Shown: positions 1 through 8,403, counted from the stretch's first letter. The stretch is DNA of 10,860 bases from Achromobacter sp. (GCA_003454835.1 DMTA01000459.1:371-11230), one strand, 5' to 3'. Notes: generated by a model not told the origin, from the sequence alone. A program made the numbers and translations.

Positions 1-2931
1 GGACGTCATCAGGATGGGACGCAGACGCTGACGGGCGGCGTGGATGGCCGACTCGGTCAGGCTGGCGCCCGCTTCATAGTGCTCCTTGGCGAATTCCACG
101 ATCAGGATGGCGTTTTTGGCCGCCAGCCCGATTGTCGTCAAGAGACCCACCTGGAAGAACACGTCGTTGGAGAGGCCGCGCATCAGCGTGGCCAGCAGCG
201 CGCCGATGATCCCCAGCGGCACCACCAGCATGACCGCGGACGGAATGGTCCAGCTTTCATAGAGCGCCGCCAGGCACAGGAACACCACGATGAGCGAGAT
301 CGCGTACAGCGCGGGCGCCTGGGCGCCGGACAGGCGTTCTTCGAACGACAGGCCGGTCCATTCGAAGCCGACGCCGACCGGCAGCTTGGCCGCCAGGCGC
401 TCCATTTCTTCCATGGCTGCGCCCGAGCTGTAGCCCGGCGCCGCCTGGCCCTGGATGTTGTACGACGGCACGCCGTTGTAGCGGTTCAGCTTCTGCGGGC
501 CGAAGCTCCACGTCGCGCTGGAGAACGCCGAGAACGGCACCATGTCGCCATCCTTGTTGCGCACGTACCATTTGTTCAAGTCTTCCGGCAGCATGCGCGA
601 GGAAGCCTCGCCCTGCGCGAACACCTTCTTGACGCGGCCCCGATCAATGAAGTCGTTGACGTACGACGAACCCCATGCGGTGGCGAGCGTGCTGTTGATG
701 TCCGACACGGCCACGCCCAGGGCGCGGGCCTTTTCGCGGTCGATGTCCAGCTGGTACTGCGGCGCATCTTCGATGCCGTTGGGACGCACGCCCGCCAGCA
801 CAGGGCTCTGAGCGGCCTCGCCCAGCAGCTGATTGCGCGCGGCAAGCAGCTTCTCGTGGCCCACGCCGGCACGGTCCATCAGCTGGAAGTCAAAGCCGGT
901 GACGTTGCCCAGTTCCATCACGGACGGCGGCGGCACGACGAACAACTTCGCACGTTGTTCCGTCTGGGCAAAATGCGCGTTGGCGCGCCCTGCCACGGCG
1001 GCCGCCTTCAGGCTGGCGTCGCCGCGTTCTTCCCAGTCGCGCAGCTTGATGAACAGGATGGAAGCGTTCTGGCCGCGACCGCCGAAGTTAAAGCCGTTGA
1101 CCGCGAACACCGAGGTGACGGCGTCCTTTTCTTCGGTGAGCAGGTACTTGGTGGCGTCGTCGATGACGGCCTTGGTGGCTTCGGCGGTGGCGCCGGCCGG
1201 CGTCTGGATCTGGGCGAACAGAATGCCCTGGTCTTCGGCCGGCAGGAACGCGGTGGGGATGCGGGTGAACATCCAGCCCATCGCGATGACCAGCGCCAGG
1301 TAGACGACCATCAGCCGCTTGGTGCGGTTCAGACCACGGGCGACGGTATTGGCGTAGCCGTTGCTGCTGCGCTCGAACGTGCGGTTGAACCAGCCGAAAA
1401 AGCCCTTCTTGGCGCCGTGATGGCCCTTGGGGATGGGCTTGAGCAGCGTCGCGCACAAGGCCGGCGTGAACACGATGGCGACGATCACGGACAGCACCAT
1501 CGAGGACACGATCGTGATCGAGAACTGGCGGTAGATCACCCCCGTGGAGCCGCCGAAGAACGCCATCGGGATGAACACAGCGGCCAGCACCATCGCGATG
1601 CCGATCAGGGCGCCGGTGATCTGGCTCATGGACTTGCGTGTCGCCTGCTTGGGCGTGAGGCCCTCTTCGGCCATCACCCGCTCGACGTTTTCGACCACCA
1701 CGATGGCGTCGTCGACGAGCAGACCGATGGCCAGCACCATCCCGAACATGGTCAAGGTGTTGATGGAATAGCCGAACGCCGCCAGCACGCCGAACGTGCC
1801 CAGCAGCACCACCGGCACGGCCAGCGTGGGAATGATGGTGGCGCGGAAGTTCTGCAGGAAGAGATACATCACCAGGAACACCAGGATGATGGCCTCGACC
1901 AGCGTCTTGAACACTTCATGGATCGACAGGCTGACGAACGGCGTCGTGTCGTACGGATAGACGACGTCCATGCCCGGCGGGAAATACGGCTTGAGGTTGT
2001 TGATGGTGTCGCGCACCGCCTGCGCCGTGTCCAGCGCGTTGGCGCCCGGCGCCAGCTTGATGGCCAGGCCCGAAGCGGGATTGCCGTTGTAGAAGCTGTC
2101 GATGGCGTAGGTCTGGCCACCCAGTTCAATGCGCGAGACATCGCGCAGGCGCACTTGCGAACCATCGGAATTGACCTTGAGCAGGATCTGGCCGAAGTCC
2201 TCGGCCGTCTGCAGGCGCGACGGTCCGATGATGGTGGCGTTGAGCTGCTGGCCGCGCACGGATGGCAGACCGCCCAATTGCCCGGACGAGACCTGGACGT
2301 TCTGTTCCTTGATGGCGGTGGTGACGTCGACCGTGGTCAGCCCGAAGTTGACGAGCTTGGCCGGATCCAGCCAGATCCGCATCGCGTACTGCGAGCCGAA
2401 GAGCTGGAAGTCGCCCACGCCCTGCGTGCGGCTGATGGGATCCTGCACGTACGAGGCGACGTAGTCGGCCAGGTCGTCCTTGGTCATCGTGCCATCGGTG
2501 GACACGAAACCCGCCACGATCAGGAAGTTCTTCGTGGCCTTGGTGACGCGGATGCCCTGCTGCTGCACTTCCTGCGGCAAGAGCGGCTGCGCCAGCGCCA
2601 GCTTGTTCTGGACCTGCACCTGCGCGGTGTCGGGGTTGGTGCCCTGCTTGAAGGTCAGCGTGATGGACATGCTGCCGTCGGAGTTGCTTTCCGACGAGAT
2701 GTACTGCAGGCCATCAAGACCGTTCATCTGCTGCTCGATCACCTGCACCACGGTGTCCTGCACGGTCTGCGCCGAGGCGCCGGGATAGGACACAGCGATG
2801 GCGACGGCCGGGGCGGCGATGTTGGGATACTGGCTGATGGGCATCTTCACCAGCGACAACGCGCCGGCGAGCATGGCGACAATGGCCAGCACCCAGGCGA
2901 AGATCGGCCGGTCGATGAAAAAACGGGACAT
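1..2931 (-). CDS. AcrB-type RND efflux pump inner-membrane subunit (3' end off window)
   Basis: Proton-driven RND (HAE1 family) transporter that would work as an inner-membrane trimer with the adjacent adaptor and an outer-membrane channel to expel drugs or solvents. Read on the minus strand, the frame is open for exactly 977 codons from the ATG at 2931 to the window edge. The N-terminus [15 protein letters not shown] is the classical first membrane helix. The proton-relay residues are visible: D407 and D408 in [15 protein letters not shown], and K939 in [15 protein letters not shown]. The last residues, RLRPILMTS, match the start of AcrB helix 11, so with the usual ~1,050 residues only about 70-80 are missing. 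An AGGAG lies about 10 bases before the ATG, overlapping the adaptor stop codon, so translation is probably coupled. Family assignment is near certain; substrates are inferred only from the neighbouring regulators. The wording resembles Burkholderiales AcrB from memory, which may mean a mosaic operon. Confidence 0.96.
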   Translation of the reverse strand, partial: MSRFFIDRPIFAWVLAIVAMLAGALSLVKMPISQYPNIAAPAVAIAVSYPGASAQTVQDTVVQVIEQQMNGLDGLQYISSESNSDGSMSITLTFKQGTNPDTAQVQVQNKLALAQPLLPQEVQQQGIRVTKATKNFLIVAGFVSTDGTMTKDDLADYVASYVQDPISRTQGVGDFQLFGSQYAMRIWLDPAKLVNFGLTTVDVTTAIKEQNVQVSSGQLGGLPSVRGQQLNATIIGPSRLQTAEDFGQILLKVNSDGSQVRLRDVSRIELGGQTYAIDSFYNGNPASGLAIKLAPGANALDTAQAVRDTINNLKPYFPPGMDVVYPYDTTPFVSLSIHEVFKTLVEAIILVFLVMYLFLQNFRATIIPTLAVPVVLLGTFGVLAAFGYSINTLTMFGMVLAIGLLVDDAIVVVENVERVMAEEGLTPKQATRKSMSQITGALIGIAMVLAAVFIPMAFFGGSTGVIYRQFSITIVSSMVLSVIVAIVFTPALCATLLKPIPKGHHGAKKGFFGWFNRTFERSSNGYANTVARGLNRTKRLMVVYLALVIAMGWMFTRIPTAFLPAEDQGILFAQIQTPAGATAEATKAVIDDATKYLLTEEKDAVTSVFAVNGFNFGGRGQNASILFIKLRDWEERGDASLKAAAVAGRANAHFAQTEQRAKLFVVPPPSVMELGNVTGFDFQLMDRAGVGHEKLLAARNQLLGEAAQSPVLAGVRPNGIEDAPQYQLDIDREKARALGVAVSDINSTLATAWGSSYVNDFIDRGRVKKVFAQGEASSRMLPEDLNKWYVRNKDGDMVPFSAFSSATWSFGPQKLNRYNGVPSYNIQGQAAPGYSSGAAMEEMERLAAKLPVGVGFEWTGLSFEERLSGAQAPALYAISLIVVFLCLAALYESWTIPSAVMLVVPLGIIGALLATLMRGLSNDVFFQVGLLTTIGLAAKNAILIVEFAKEHYEAGASLTESAIHAARQRLRPILMTS

Positions 2932-2945
2932 GAACGTCTAGCTCC

Positions 2946-4094
2946 TCAGTGGGCCGTGGCGGCAGTGGGCTCGCCAAACTCGGAAACCAGATGGACGTTG
3001 CTGGCCTCCACCGGCTTTACCGTGACGCCACTGCGGGCGTGCTGGGTGCCTTCGGTGATCACACGTTCGCCGTCGGCGAGGCCCTTGCCGATCAGCCAAG
3101 CATTACCGACGGTGCGCAGGGTCTCGACTTCGCGCTTCTCAACGCTGTTGTCCTGCTTGACCACCCAGACGCTGGGAACGCCGCGTGTATCGCGGCTCAC
3201 AGCCTGCTGCGGCACCAGCAGCGCATCCTGCTGGGTGCCTTCCTTGAGCAGCGCATGCACGAACATGCCCGGCAACAACTTGCGGTCCGGGTTGGGGAAC
3301 TCGGCGCGCAGGGTCACCGAGCCGGTGGTCGGGTCGACACTGACCTCGGAGAACTTCAGGGTGCCCGGCAGCCGGTAGGCGCTACCATCGTCCAGCGTCA
3401 GACTGACGTCGGCCTGGTTATCTCCAGAACTTTGCAGGCGACCTGATTCCAATGCGCGACGCAGGCCGAGCAGGTTGGTGATTGGCTGGTTGACGTCGAC
3501 GTAGATCGGATCGAGCTGGGTAACGGTCGCCAGCTCCTGCACCTGGCCATTGGTGACCAGCGCGCCCTCGGTGACGGCCGAACGGCCGATGCGCCCGGAG
3601 ATCGGCGCCAGCACCTTGGTGTACTGCACGTCAATGCGCGCGACCTGCACCTCGGCCTGAGCCTGCTTCCACGCAGCCATGGCGTCATCGTATTGCTGGC
3701 GGCTAACCGCGCTGGTCTTAAGCAACCGTTCATAGCGCTGGGCTAGGTTCTCGGCAGTGGTCAGGTTGGCCTCGGCGCGCGCCAGTCGCGCCTCGTAGGT
3801 GCGCGGATCGATTTGGTACAGCTGCTGGCCCTTCTTGACTTCCGTGCCTTCGGTGAACAGGCGCTGCTGGAGGATACCGGTTACCTGCGGCCTGACCTCG
3901 GCGATGCGGTAGGCGCTGGTGCGCCCAGGCAGATCGGTGGTCAGCGTCAACGCCTGTGCCTCGACCCGATAGACCCCCACTTCCGGCGGCGGCGCTGCGG
4001 TTTGCGCCTTGTCCGACTCCACGCAGCCGGCCAGCAGCAGTGCCGCCAGCGGAATGGAATGCCATACGCGCGATTTAGCTTTTCGGTGATTCAC
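2946..4094 (-). CDS. RND efflux periplasmic adaptor lipoprotein (MexA/AcrA/TtgG/SrpA-like)
   Basis: Membrane-fusion protein bridging the RND pump and the outer-membrane channel. With the GTG start at 4094 the product has 382 residues. It opens with a basic stretch, a hydrophobic segment and the lipobox LLAGC (lipidated C24), so it should be anchored in the inner membrane facing the periplasm. Next come the lipoyl/barrel region (VRPQVTGILQQRLFTEG, then KKGQQLYQIDP) and an alpha hairpin carrying the channel-contact triad R120, L124 and S131 in RYERLLKTSAVS. The second lipoyl half (LAPISGRIGRS) and beta-barrel domains follow. A longer reading from GTG 4118 adds eight residues but lacks a good ribosome site. 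The 4094 start has GAGGGAGAGG six bases upstream and places the signal peptide normally. The gene ends 14 bases before the pump start. Family call is certain; the srpA/ttgG-type assignment rests on the divergent regulators. Confidence 0.94.
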   Translation of the reverse strand: MNHRKAKSRVWHSIPLAALLLAGCVESDKAQTAAPPPEVGVYRVEAQALTLTTDLPGRTSAYRIAEVRPQVTGILQQRLFTEGTEVKKGQQLYQIDPRTYEARLARAEANLTTAENLAQRYERLLKTSAVSRQQYDDAMAAWKQAQAEVQVARIDVQYTKVLAPISGRIGRSAVTEGALVTNGQVQELATVTQLDPIYVDVNQPITNLLGLRRALESGRLQSSGDNQADVSLTLDDGSAYRLPGTLKFSEVSVDPTTGSVTLRAEFPNPDRKLLPGMFVHALLKEGTQQDALLVPQQAVSRDTRGVPSVWVVKQDNSVEKREVETLRTVGNAWLIGKGLADGERVITEGTQHARSGVTVKPVEASNVHLVSEFGEPTAATAH

Positions 4095-4307
4095 CTGTTG
4101 CCTCTCCCTCAAATGCACAAAGTCTGTACCATATAGCAGTCCAGTGTATCACTATGCGATTCAGTAGAGACAGTTCGGAATATGTAACAGGCCTGAACAA
4201 AGCACTGGCAACTCCGGTCCGCAGCGTTAAAGAATGCCTGTTCACTCTTGCGAGGCTGCTGGAAAATGCCCCCAACCCAAGTGGGCGCATTACATTAAGA
4301 GGACGCC
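4095..4307. promoter_or_regulatory. Divergent promoter/operator region between pump and regulator genes
   Basis: The 213 bases between the two divergent starts must hold both promoters. Visible structure includes the short perfect dyad AGTG-TAT-CACT (4143-4153). It overlaps an imperfect one, ATCAC-TAT-GCGAT (4148-4160). There is also the palindrome CAGGCCTG (4189-4196). On the minus strand TGCTATAT (about 4132-4139) looks like an extended -10 for the pump operon, with no good -35. The motif around 4146-4164 recalls the TtgV operator as I remember it. In the P. putida systems the IclR repressor binds this interval and shuts both directions until an aromatic effector releases it. Exact operator and start sites are not established here. 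Confidence 0.5.
4101..4110 (-). promoter_or_regulatory. Ribosome binding site deciding the adaptor GTG start
   Basis: On the minus strand this reads GAGGGAGAGG and ends six bases before the GTG at 4094. The alternative GTG at 4118 has no purine-rich site before it, so 4094 is preferred. Confidence 0.6.
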
Positions 4308-5093
4308 ATGACACAGACAGACCAGGCCGCTGAAGCCGGCCGGCACAACGGTATTCAGGTAATCGCCCGCGCAGGAGCGATCATGCGGGCCCTGGGCGAC
4401 AACCCCCAGGGACTGAGCCTGGCCGCCATCGCGCAGATCGTCGACCTGCCCCGCTCCACGGTGCAGCGCATCATCACCGCGCTGGAGGCCGAGTACCTGG
4501 TCGAGACCCTTGGCCCCAGTGGCGGCTTCCGCCTGGGGCCGGCACTCGGGCAGTTGATCAGCCAGACCCAGACAGACATCATCACGTTGCTCAAGCCCTA
4601 CATGCTTGAGCTCTCTGAGCAGTTGGGCGAGTCGGTTTGCGTCAGCACGCTGGTCGGCGCGAAAGCCTACGTGGTCGACCGCGTCGTGGCCGAGCGTGAG
4701 CTACGTGTCGTGTTTCCCATTGGTATCAAGGCGCCGGCCTACGCGACTGCGAGCGGCAAGGCGCTGCTGGCGGTCCTGGCCGATGAGTGGCTGCAACAGC
4801 TGCTGCCCGACCCGTTGCCGATCGTAACTCCATGCACGCCTGACCGGATTACGCTGCTTGAGCAGCTCGGCCAGATCGCTGAGGGCGCCGTTGCCGAAGA
4901 GCATGGCGAGCTGATTGAAGGACTCAGCTCGTTTGCGATCACGCTGGAAACCTATTTGGGTCGGTACTCGATCGCAATCGTCGGACCGACAGCGCGACTA
5001 GTGACTCGACGTGAGCCATTTCAGCAGGCGCTGCGTCGCTGCCAGCAGAGCGTCGAGCGGGCGATCGGTCGGCGCGCCACGCATACATCCTGA
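4308..5093 (+). CDS. srpS: IclR-family efflux pump repressor, TtgV/SrpS type
   Basis: 261-residue transcription factor. An N-terminal winged helix-turn-helix spans about residues 34-66, with GLSLAAIAQIVDLPRS and recognition helix STVQRIITALE. A linker follows (GGFRLGPALGQLISQ, about 72-86), then an IclR effector domain to about 250 that contains DRVVAERELRVVFPIG. These segments, the N-terminal GIQVIARA and the overall length match TtgV of P. putida, a multidrug-binding repressor released from DNA by mono- and bicyclic aromatics. AAGAGGA (4297-4303) lies four bases before the ATG. The gene is divergent from the adaptor-pump operon and 11 bases upstream of a TetR-family gene, as in srpSR and ttgVW. 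Effector range is inferred from the family. TtgV and SrpS are close relatives, so the symbol marks the type, not proven orthology. Confidence 0.88.
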   Translation: MTQTDQAAEAGRHNGIQVIARAGAIMRALGDNPQGLSLAAIAQIVDLPRSTVQRIITALEAEYLVETLGPSGGFRLGPALGQLISQTQTDIITLLKPYMLELSEQLGESVCVSTLVGAKAYVVDRVVAERELRVVFPIGIKAPAYATASGKALLAVLADEWLQQLLPDPLPIVTPCTPDRITLLEQLGQIAEGAVAEEHGELIEGLSSFAITLETYLGRYSIAIVGPTARLVTRREPFQQALRRCQQSVERAIGRRATHTS

Positions 5094-5104
5094 GAGGCGA
5101 AAGC

Positions 5105-5746
5105 ATGGCCAGACGAACCGCCGCTGAAGCGGAGCTGACCCGACGCAAGATTCTCATGGCTGCCAATGAAGTGTTCTGGGATGAAGGGGTCGATAACGCC
5201 GCGTTGGCGACGGTGGCCAAGATGGCGGGCGTCACACGCGGTGCGGTCTATTGGCATTTCAAAGACAAGCACGCCATCTTGAACGCGCTGTTCGACGAGT
5301 TATCGATTCCGCTTCGACAGCCGGTGCCTCGCAATGCCTGCCTTGACAACGCATGGACGTGGCTGGCGCGCGTTCTGCTGAATACGGTTGGCGACGACAC
5401 GGCTCGAAAGCTCTCGAGCATCATGTTCCTTCAAGGACCTACAGGCGAATGCGGAATCATTCGGGACGGCTTAACGCGGCTGCGCAAGCAGTTCATGCGG
5501 CAAATTGCGGCCATCCTCGAGTCCGCTTCTAGAAATGGCGAAATTTCTCCAGACATAAATCTTGAAATGGTCGAGGCGCTATTTCAGAGCGCTATCAGCG
5601 GTCTTTTGTATGAATGTCTGCAACAGCCAGAGAACAAAGAGTCGCTAATACGTTCTGTGCTCGAATCACTGCTATGTCTGATCAAGTCGCCACCTGAACA
5701 TTTGTTAAAAGTGTCTGTGGCATCAGAAAATTTCCCGAACTCATGA
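5105..5746 (+). CDS. srpR: TetR-family regulator, SrpR/TtgW type
   Basis: 213-residue TetR-family protein. The N-terminal helix-turn-helix lies at about residues 14-54, with ATVAKMAGVTRGAVYWHF and the typical GAVYWHF end. An all-helical ligand/dimerisation domain follows (about 60-200). The start MARRTAAEAELTRRKI and the C-terminal pattern GLLYECLQ are close to SrpR of P. putida S12, which has been described as an antirepressor of SrpS. In P. putida DOT-T1E the counterpart TtgW is reported as shortened and dispensable. Here the frame is of normal TetR length and has no visible lesion, so it may be functional. GAGAGG (5092-5097) overlaps the upstream stop codon, implying co-translation with the IclR gene. 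Base composition becomes more AT-rich in the second half of the gene and stays so beyond its end. The role as antirepressor is inferred. Confidence 0.85.
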   Translation: MARRTAAEAELTRRKILMAANEVFWDEGVDNAALATVAKMAGVTRGAVYWHFKDKHAILNALFDELSIPLRQPVPRNACLDNAWTWLARVLLNTVGDDTARKLSSIMFLQGPTGECGIIRDGLTRLRKQFMRQIAAILESASRNGEISPDINLEMVEALFQSAISGLLYECLQQPENKESLIRSVLESLLCLIKSPPEHLLKVSVASENFPNS

Positions 5747-6213
5747 GGGAGCGGAGTTCTTACCTGCCGCCAGCCACGTCTTGAACTAGATAGAGTGTTC
5801 AACGTAATTGAGGTCTGTCGGCGGCGCATCTCGAAAGGGCATGGTATGCAGCGAAACTGTCTGGCGCACGCAAGCTCGCGCAAAGAGCTGCAAACAGCAC
5901 CAGCTTGGTCGCAACTGGATCTGCCTTGCCACTGCATTTTTGTAGCAGCAACATTGCATCGATATTGAGTACGTGCGTCTTCACGACACCTGCGCCTGCA
6001 GCTCAGCATTACTGTCTATGAATCTGCGATGCTCGTTGCTAACTACGGTGAGGTAATATATCAATGAGTTTCCAGCGTGCACTACATCGGAGCGCGACGG
6101 CAGTTAAGCAATTAGCTTCACTCAGTTTTGAATCTCTACCTCATGGTGGGCTAGTCCCAAGTTTAGTGGCCAGTTGCATAAAATCAATCAGCCCTGCATT
6201 CGTGAGCACCTGA

Positions 6214-6239
6214 TGACCGCTTTTGGCCGGAAGCGGTCA
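6214..6239. repeat. Hairpin repeat, copy 1
   Basis: TGACCGCTT (6214-6222) and AAGCGGTCA (6231-6239) form a perfect 9-bp stem with an 8-base loop. The core GCTTTTGGCCGGAAGCGG (6219-6236) recurs 34 bases on at 6253-6270 with two mismatches. From memory, this GGCC...AAGCGG vocabulary is common in intergenic DNA of Pseudomonas. It could be a REP-like dispersed element or a transcript-end structure, although no T-run follows. Confidence 0.55.
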
Positions 6240-6252
6240 CCTGCTAGAGGCA

Positions 6253-6270
6253 GCTTTCGGCCAGAAGCGG
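6253..6270. repeat. Repeat copy 2 (same core as 6219-6236)
   Basis: GCTTTCGGCCAGAAGCGG differs from the first copy at two of 18 bases. The outer stem is not conserved here: only CTT/AAG pairs, so this copy would not fold well on its own. The two copies lie in the same orientation. Confidence 0.5.
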
Positions 6271-6317
6271 GCGTTCACGAAGCTCAATTTGTGGTTCACA
6301 GGCGTCTACGAAACTAG

Positions 6318-6554
6318 GAGAGGTTCAAGCCCGTTGATCGGATACGACGAGTTCATGCTTTTATCGCCGCGCCTGTAGTCGCTCGCGAACCGCAGCCTGC
6401 TGTCCTGTCACCGCCTGAATTTGAAAAGCGCTGGCAGACCATCGCCCGTGAAACGGGCTTCCGCGACCGGCGCCATCTACGCGAAGCCTTCGTCCGCGGC
6501 TTCGGTGTGCCGCCTCAGGCCGTCAGGCGAGATGTACGGAGTATGCCGGCTTGA
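6318..6554 (+). pseudogene. C-terminal remnant of an AraC/GlxA-type transcription regulator
   Basis: This frame is open from just after a TAG at 6315 to the TGA at 6552-6554, with no ATG, GTG or TTG start. Its C-terminal half (from about 6438) reads TIARETGFRDRRHLREAF followed by VRGFGVPPQAVRRD. This is the second helix-turn-helix and end signature of AraC-family regulators of the GlxA type, whose usual form is IA...GF......R.AF.R.FG.PP...RR. A full regulator has about 300-330 residues, so the sensor domain and first helix-turn-helix are gone or unrecognisable. The upstream 30 or so residues do not clearly belong to the family. It is best read as a decayed regulator left beside the sigma-54 module. 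Confidence 0.7.
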
Positions 6555-6636
6555 CCCGGCAAACCCAGTCAAACGCCGGTATCTGCAGCTAGCGGGAAAG
6601 TCGTTAGCTGGGCCCGCAAATTGCTTCGAATGCCCA

Positions 6637-6657
6637 CTGACACTTCGCTTATGTCAG
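6637..6657. promoter_or_regulatory. Inverted repeat just upstream of the sigma-54 activator gene
   Basis: CTGACA (6637-6642) and TGTCAG (6652-6657) form a perfect 6-bp dyad with a 9-base spacer. It ends 16 bases before the activator ATG. The TGTC/GACA half-sites recur in the dyad downstream of the same gene (8267-8307). It may therefore be an autoregulatory site, or simply a small hairpin in the leader. No convincing -35/-10 pair was found around it. Confidence 0.35.
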
Positions 6658-6673
6658 ACAAGGTAAGGCCATC

Positions 6674-8266
6674 ATGAACAGCAGTGATAAAGAATCGGAG
6701 AGTTCACCCGCCTTCTGGCGGACTCAAGAGATGTTGCTGCTACAGCAGGTAACCGCACTGGCCGGGCGGGACTTTTCTCCCGAGACCGTAATGAGGGAGA
6801 TGCTTCACCTACTGTCCGAACTGTTGGGGTTGAACCGCGGGCGAATCGTGTTGCTCGACGAATCGGGCCAATCGAGCCGAATCCGCTATGCCTACGGACT
6901 GACCGCAGACGAAGTCAGCCGCGGGCGTTACGCACCAGACGAAGGTGTAACCGGACGAGTACTGGCTCGAGGTCAGTTGATCATCGTTCAGGACATCGAT
7001 AACGATCCGCTGTTTCTCGGCCGCATGGTCGCGCGTAACAACCTCCCTTCCGGGCCGGTTTCCTATATCGCATTACCGATCCAGATCGGCCAGCGCACCA
7101 TCGGCGTACTGGCCTGCCATCGCATCCGCAGCCGAGCACGCCCATTGGCAGATGACCTCACCATCCTGAGAATCCTGGCGACGTTTGCCGGGCAGATCCT
7201 CCATCTGGAAGAACACCTTAGGGAAAAAACCGAGGCGCTCGAACAACGCAACGCCCTACTGGCCCGGGCACTGGAGACCCGCTCCAGCCGCTACGGGATT
7301 ATCGGCAGCGCGCCCCAGCTGCTGCGCGCGCTCTCAGAACTGGAGCGCGTTGCGAATACCACCGCAAGCGTGTTGCTGCTCGGCGAGTCCGGAACCGGCA
7401 AGGAGCTGTTCGCGCGTGCATTGCACCTGTCCAGCCCCAGACGGGACAAGCCGTTTATCCGCGTGAATTGCGCAGCCATTCCCGATTCGCTATTCGAGTC
7501 GGAGTTGTTCGGCTACGAGCGAGGCGCCTTCACCGGGGCGCAAACGGCGCGTGCCGGCTGGTTCGAGCAGGCAGATGGCGGCACCATTTTCCTCGATGAG
7601 ATTGGCGAGCTTCCGCTGGCCATGCAGACCAAGCTGCTACGTACGCTGCAGGAGGGCACCATCACCCGCCTCGGGGCCAAGCGCGAGCTGCACATCGACG
7701 TCCGGCTGGTGGCAGCCACTAACCGTGAACTGGAGACCGAAGTCGCCGCCGGCAACTTCCGCCAGGACTTGTACTACCGGCTAAACGTCATCCCGATACG
7801 CCTGCCCTCGCTGGCTGAGCGCCGGTCTGACATCCCCGTGCTGGTGCTGCACTTCCTCAACCGGATCAACCAGGCCAACCAGCGAAACGTCAGCCTAAGT
7901 GCCGAGGCGATTAAGCGCCTGCAGCGGCATGCGTGGCCGGGCAACATTCGCGAGCTGTCCAATGTCATTGAGCGAATGGTGCTGCTAGCCGACCACGCCC
8001 TGTTGAGCGCAGCGGACGTCGACCGCTACCTGCCACGGGAGAACGAGCAAGCTGCGCCGACACCTCCCCTGGCCACGTCACCGCCCAGCCTCCCTGCCTA
8101 TATTGAGGACATCCGACCTTACGTCTCGGTGACCTCCCATACTGCCGATGCGCTGCGCCAGGCGCTGGACCGCTGTGGCGGAAACAAGACGCGCGCCGCT
8201 CAGCTGCTGGGCATGACCGCGCGCCAGTTCCACTACCGCTGGCAGAAATTGGTAGCCATTCGCTGA
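6674..8266 (+). CDS. Sigma-54-dependent activator, NifA-like (GAF-AAA+-Fis)
   Basis: 530-residue bacterial enhancer-binding protein. An N-terminal GAF sensor domain (about residues 25-178) should bind a small ligand or respond to redox state. A short coiled segment leads to the AAA+ domain (about 207-450), with Walker A GESGTGKE (237-244), the sigma-54-contacting loop GAFTGA (284-289), Walker B TIFLDE (304-309) and the arginine-finger segment [10 protein letters not shown] (363-372). A proline-rich linker (about 460-475) is followed by a Fis-type helix-turn-helix (about 492-526) containing [19 protein letters not shown], most like NifA/AnfA. All ATPase motifs are intact. AAGGTAAGG lies a few bases before the ATG. 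The gene directly precedes a gap with a dyad and a -24/-12 promoter, so it very probably drives the downstream operon. The inducer is unknown, and nothing nif-related is present. Confidence 0.93.
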   Translation: MNSSDKESESSPAFWRTQEMLLLQQVTALAGRDFSPETVMREMLHLLSELLGLNRGRIVLLDESGQSSRIRYAYGLTADEVSRGRYAPDEGVTGRVLARGQLIIVQDIDNDPLFLGRMVARNNLPSGPVSYIALPIQIGQRTIGVLACHRIRSRARPLADDLTILRILATFAGQILHLEEHLREKTEALEQRNALLARALETRSSRYGIIGSAPQLLRALSELERVANTTASVLLLGESGTGKELFARALHLSSPRRDKPFIRVNCAAIPDSLFESELFGYERGAFTGAQTARAGWFEQADGGTIFLDEIGELPLAMQTKLLRTLQEGTITRLGAKRELHIDVRLVAATNRELETEVAAGNFRQDLYYRLNVIPIRLPSLAERRSDIPVLVLHFLNRINQANQRNVSLSAEAIKRLQRHAWPGNIRELSNVIERMVLLADHALLSAADVDRYLPRENEQAAPTPPLATSPPSLPAYIEDIRPYVSVTSHTADALRQALDRCGGNKTRAAQLLGMTARQFHYRWQKLVAIR

Positions 8267-8307
8267 AGCCGAACACAATGTCGACAATGTCAACATTGTG
8301 TTCGGCT
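8267..8307. promoter_or_regulatory. Strong dyad, probable upstream activator site for the sigma-54 regulator
   Basis: AGCCGAACACAATGT (8267-8281) and ACATTGTGTTCGGCT (8293-8307) are perfect 15-bp arms around an 11-base centre. Inside lie three copies of one 7-mer: ACAATGT at 8275 and 8284, and its inverse ACATTGT at 8293, each 9 bp apart. The second and third form a tighter palindrome with a 2-base centre, and TGTCGACA (8279-8286) is a further one. The centre lies about 117 bp upstream of the -24 element, a normal distance for an enhancer-binding-protein site. It also starts directly after the activator's stop codon, so it could double as a transcript-end hairpin. No T-run follows, which argues against a simple intrinsic terminator. 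Confidence 0.65.
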
Positions 8308-8403
8308 CTACTCCGGTTCAGCGAAGGAAAAAATCAGACCAAAACCAAATTAGCACCCCGTAACAGGCTGAAATGTAAAGATATTTTTAAAATCTTCGAC
8401 AGC

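Larger units (their letters stand above)
5747..6317. other. Gene-free, lower-GC interval after the TetR gene
   Basis: No reading frame on either strand has both a recognisable protein and a credible start. Base composition is visibly lower in GC than the flanking genes. A weak hairpin (TTGAAC at 5781-5786 with GTTCAA at 5797-5802) sits 35 bases after the TetR stop. It lacks a T-run, so it is a doubtful terminator. The hairpin repeat at 6214-6270 is listed separately. The interval may be decayed sequence at a junction between the efflux locus and the sigma-54 module. Confidence 0.5.

Noticed and set aside
40..3378. A 1112-codon open frame on the plus strand
   Set aside because: It runs antisense to the RND pump gene and into the adaptor gene. 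Its translation is low-complexity (rich in R, G, H, Q, D) with no family signature, while the minus strand codes for unmistakable AcrB and adaptor proteins. The openness follows from the high-GC codon bias of the opposite strand.
5781..5802. Intrinsic terminator after the TetR gene
   Set aside because: Only a 6-bp AT-rich stem with a 10-base loop and no T-run.
5799..5984. A 61-codon minus-strand frame in the gap
   Set aside because: No family signature, no ribosome site worth noting, and composition like random sequence.
6064..6213. A 49-codon ATG frame (MSFQRALHRS...) with GAGG nine bases upstream
   Set aside because: It shows no recognisable motif or hydrophobic pattern and lies in a decayed-looking gap. 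There is too little support to call it a gene.
6421..6666. An 81-codon open frame between the AraC remnant and the activator
   Set aside because: It is out of frame with the recognisable AraC tail it overlaps, begins with TTG and resembles nothing known.
6674..8266. Reading the activator as a true NifA (nitrogen fixation)
   Set aside because: Domain order and Fis helix are NifA-like, but no nif gene or nif-type upstream site (TGT-N10-ACA) with nif context is present. The linked operon is a redox module.
8325..8398. IHF site between the dyad and the sigma-54 promoter
   Set aside because: The stretch is AT-rich, but no segment matches WATCAANNNNTTR well on either strand.
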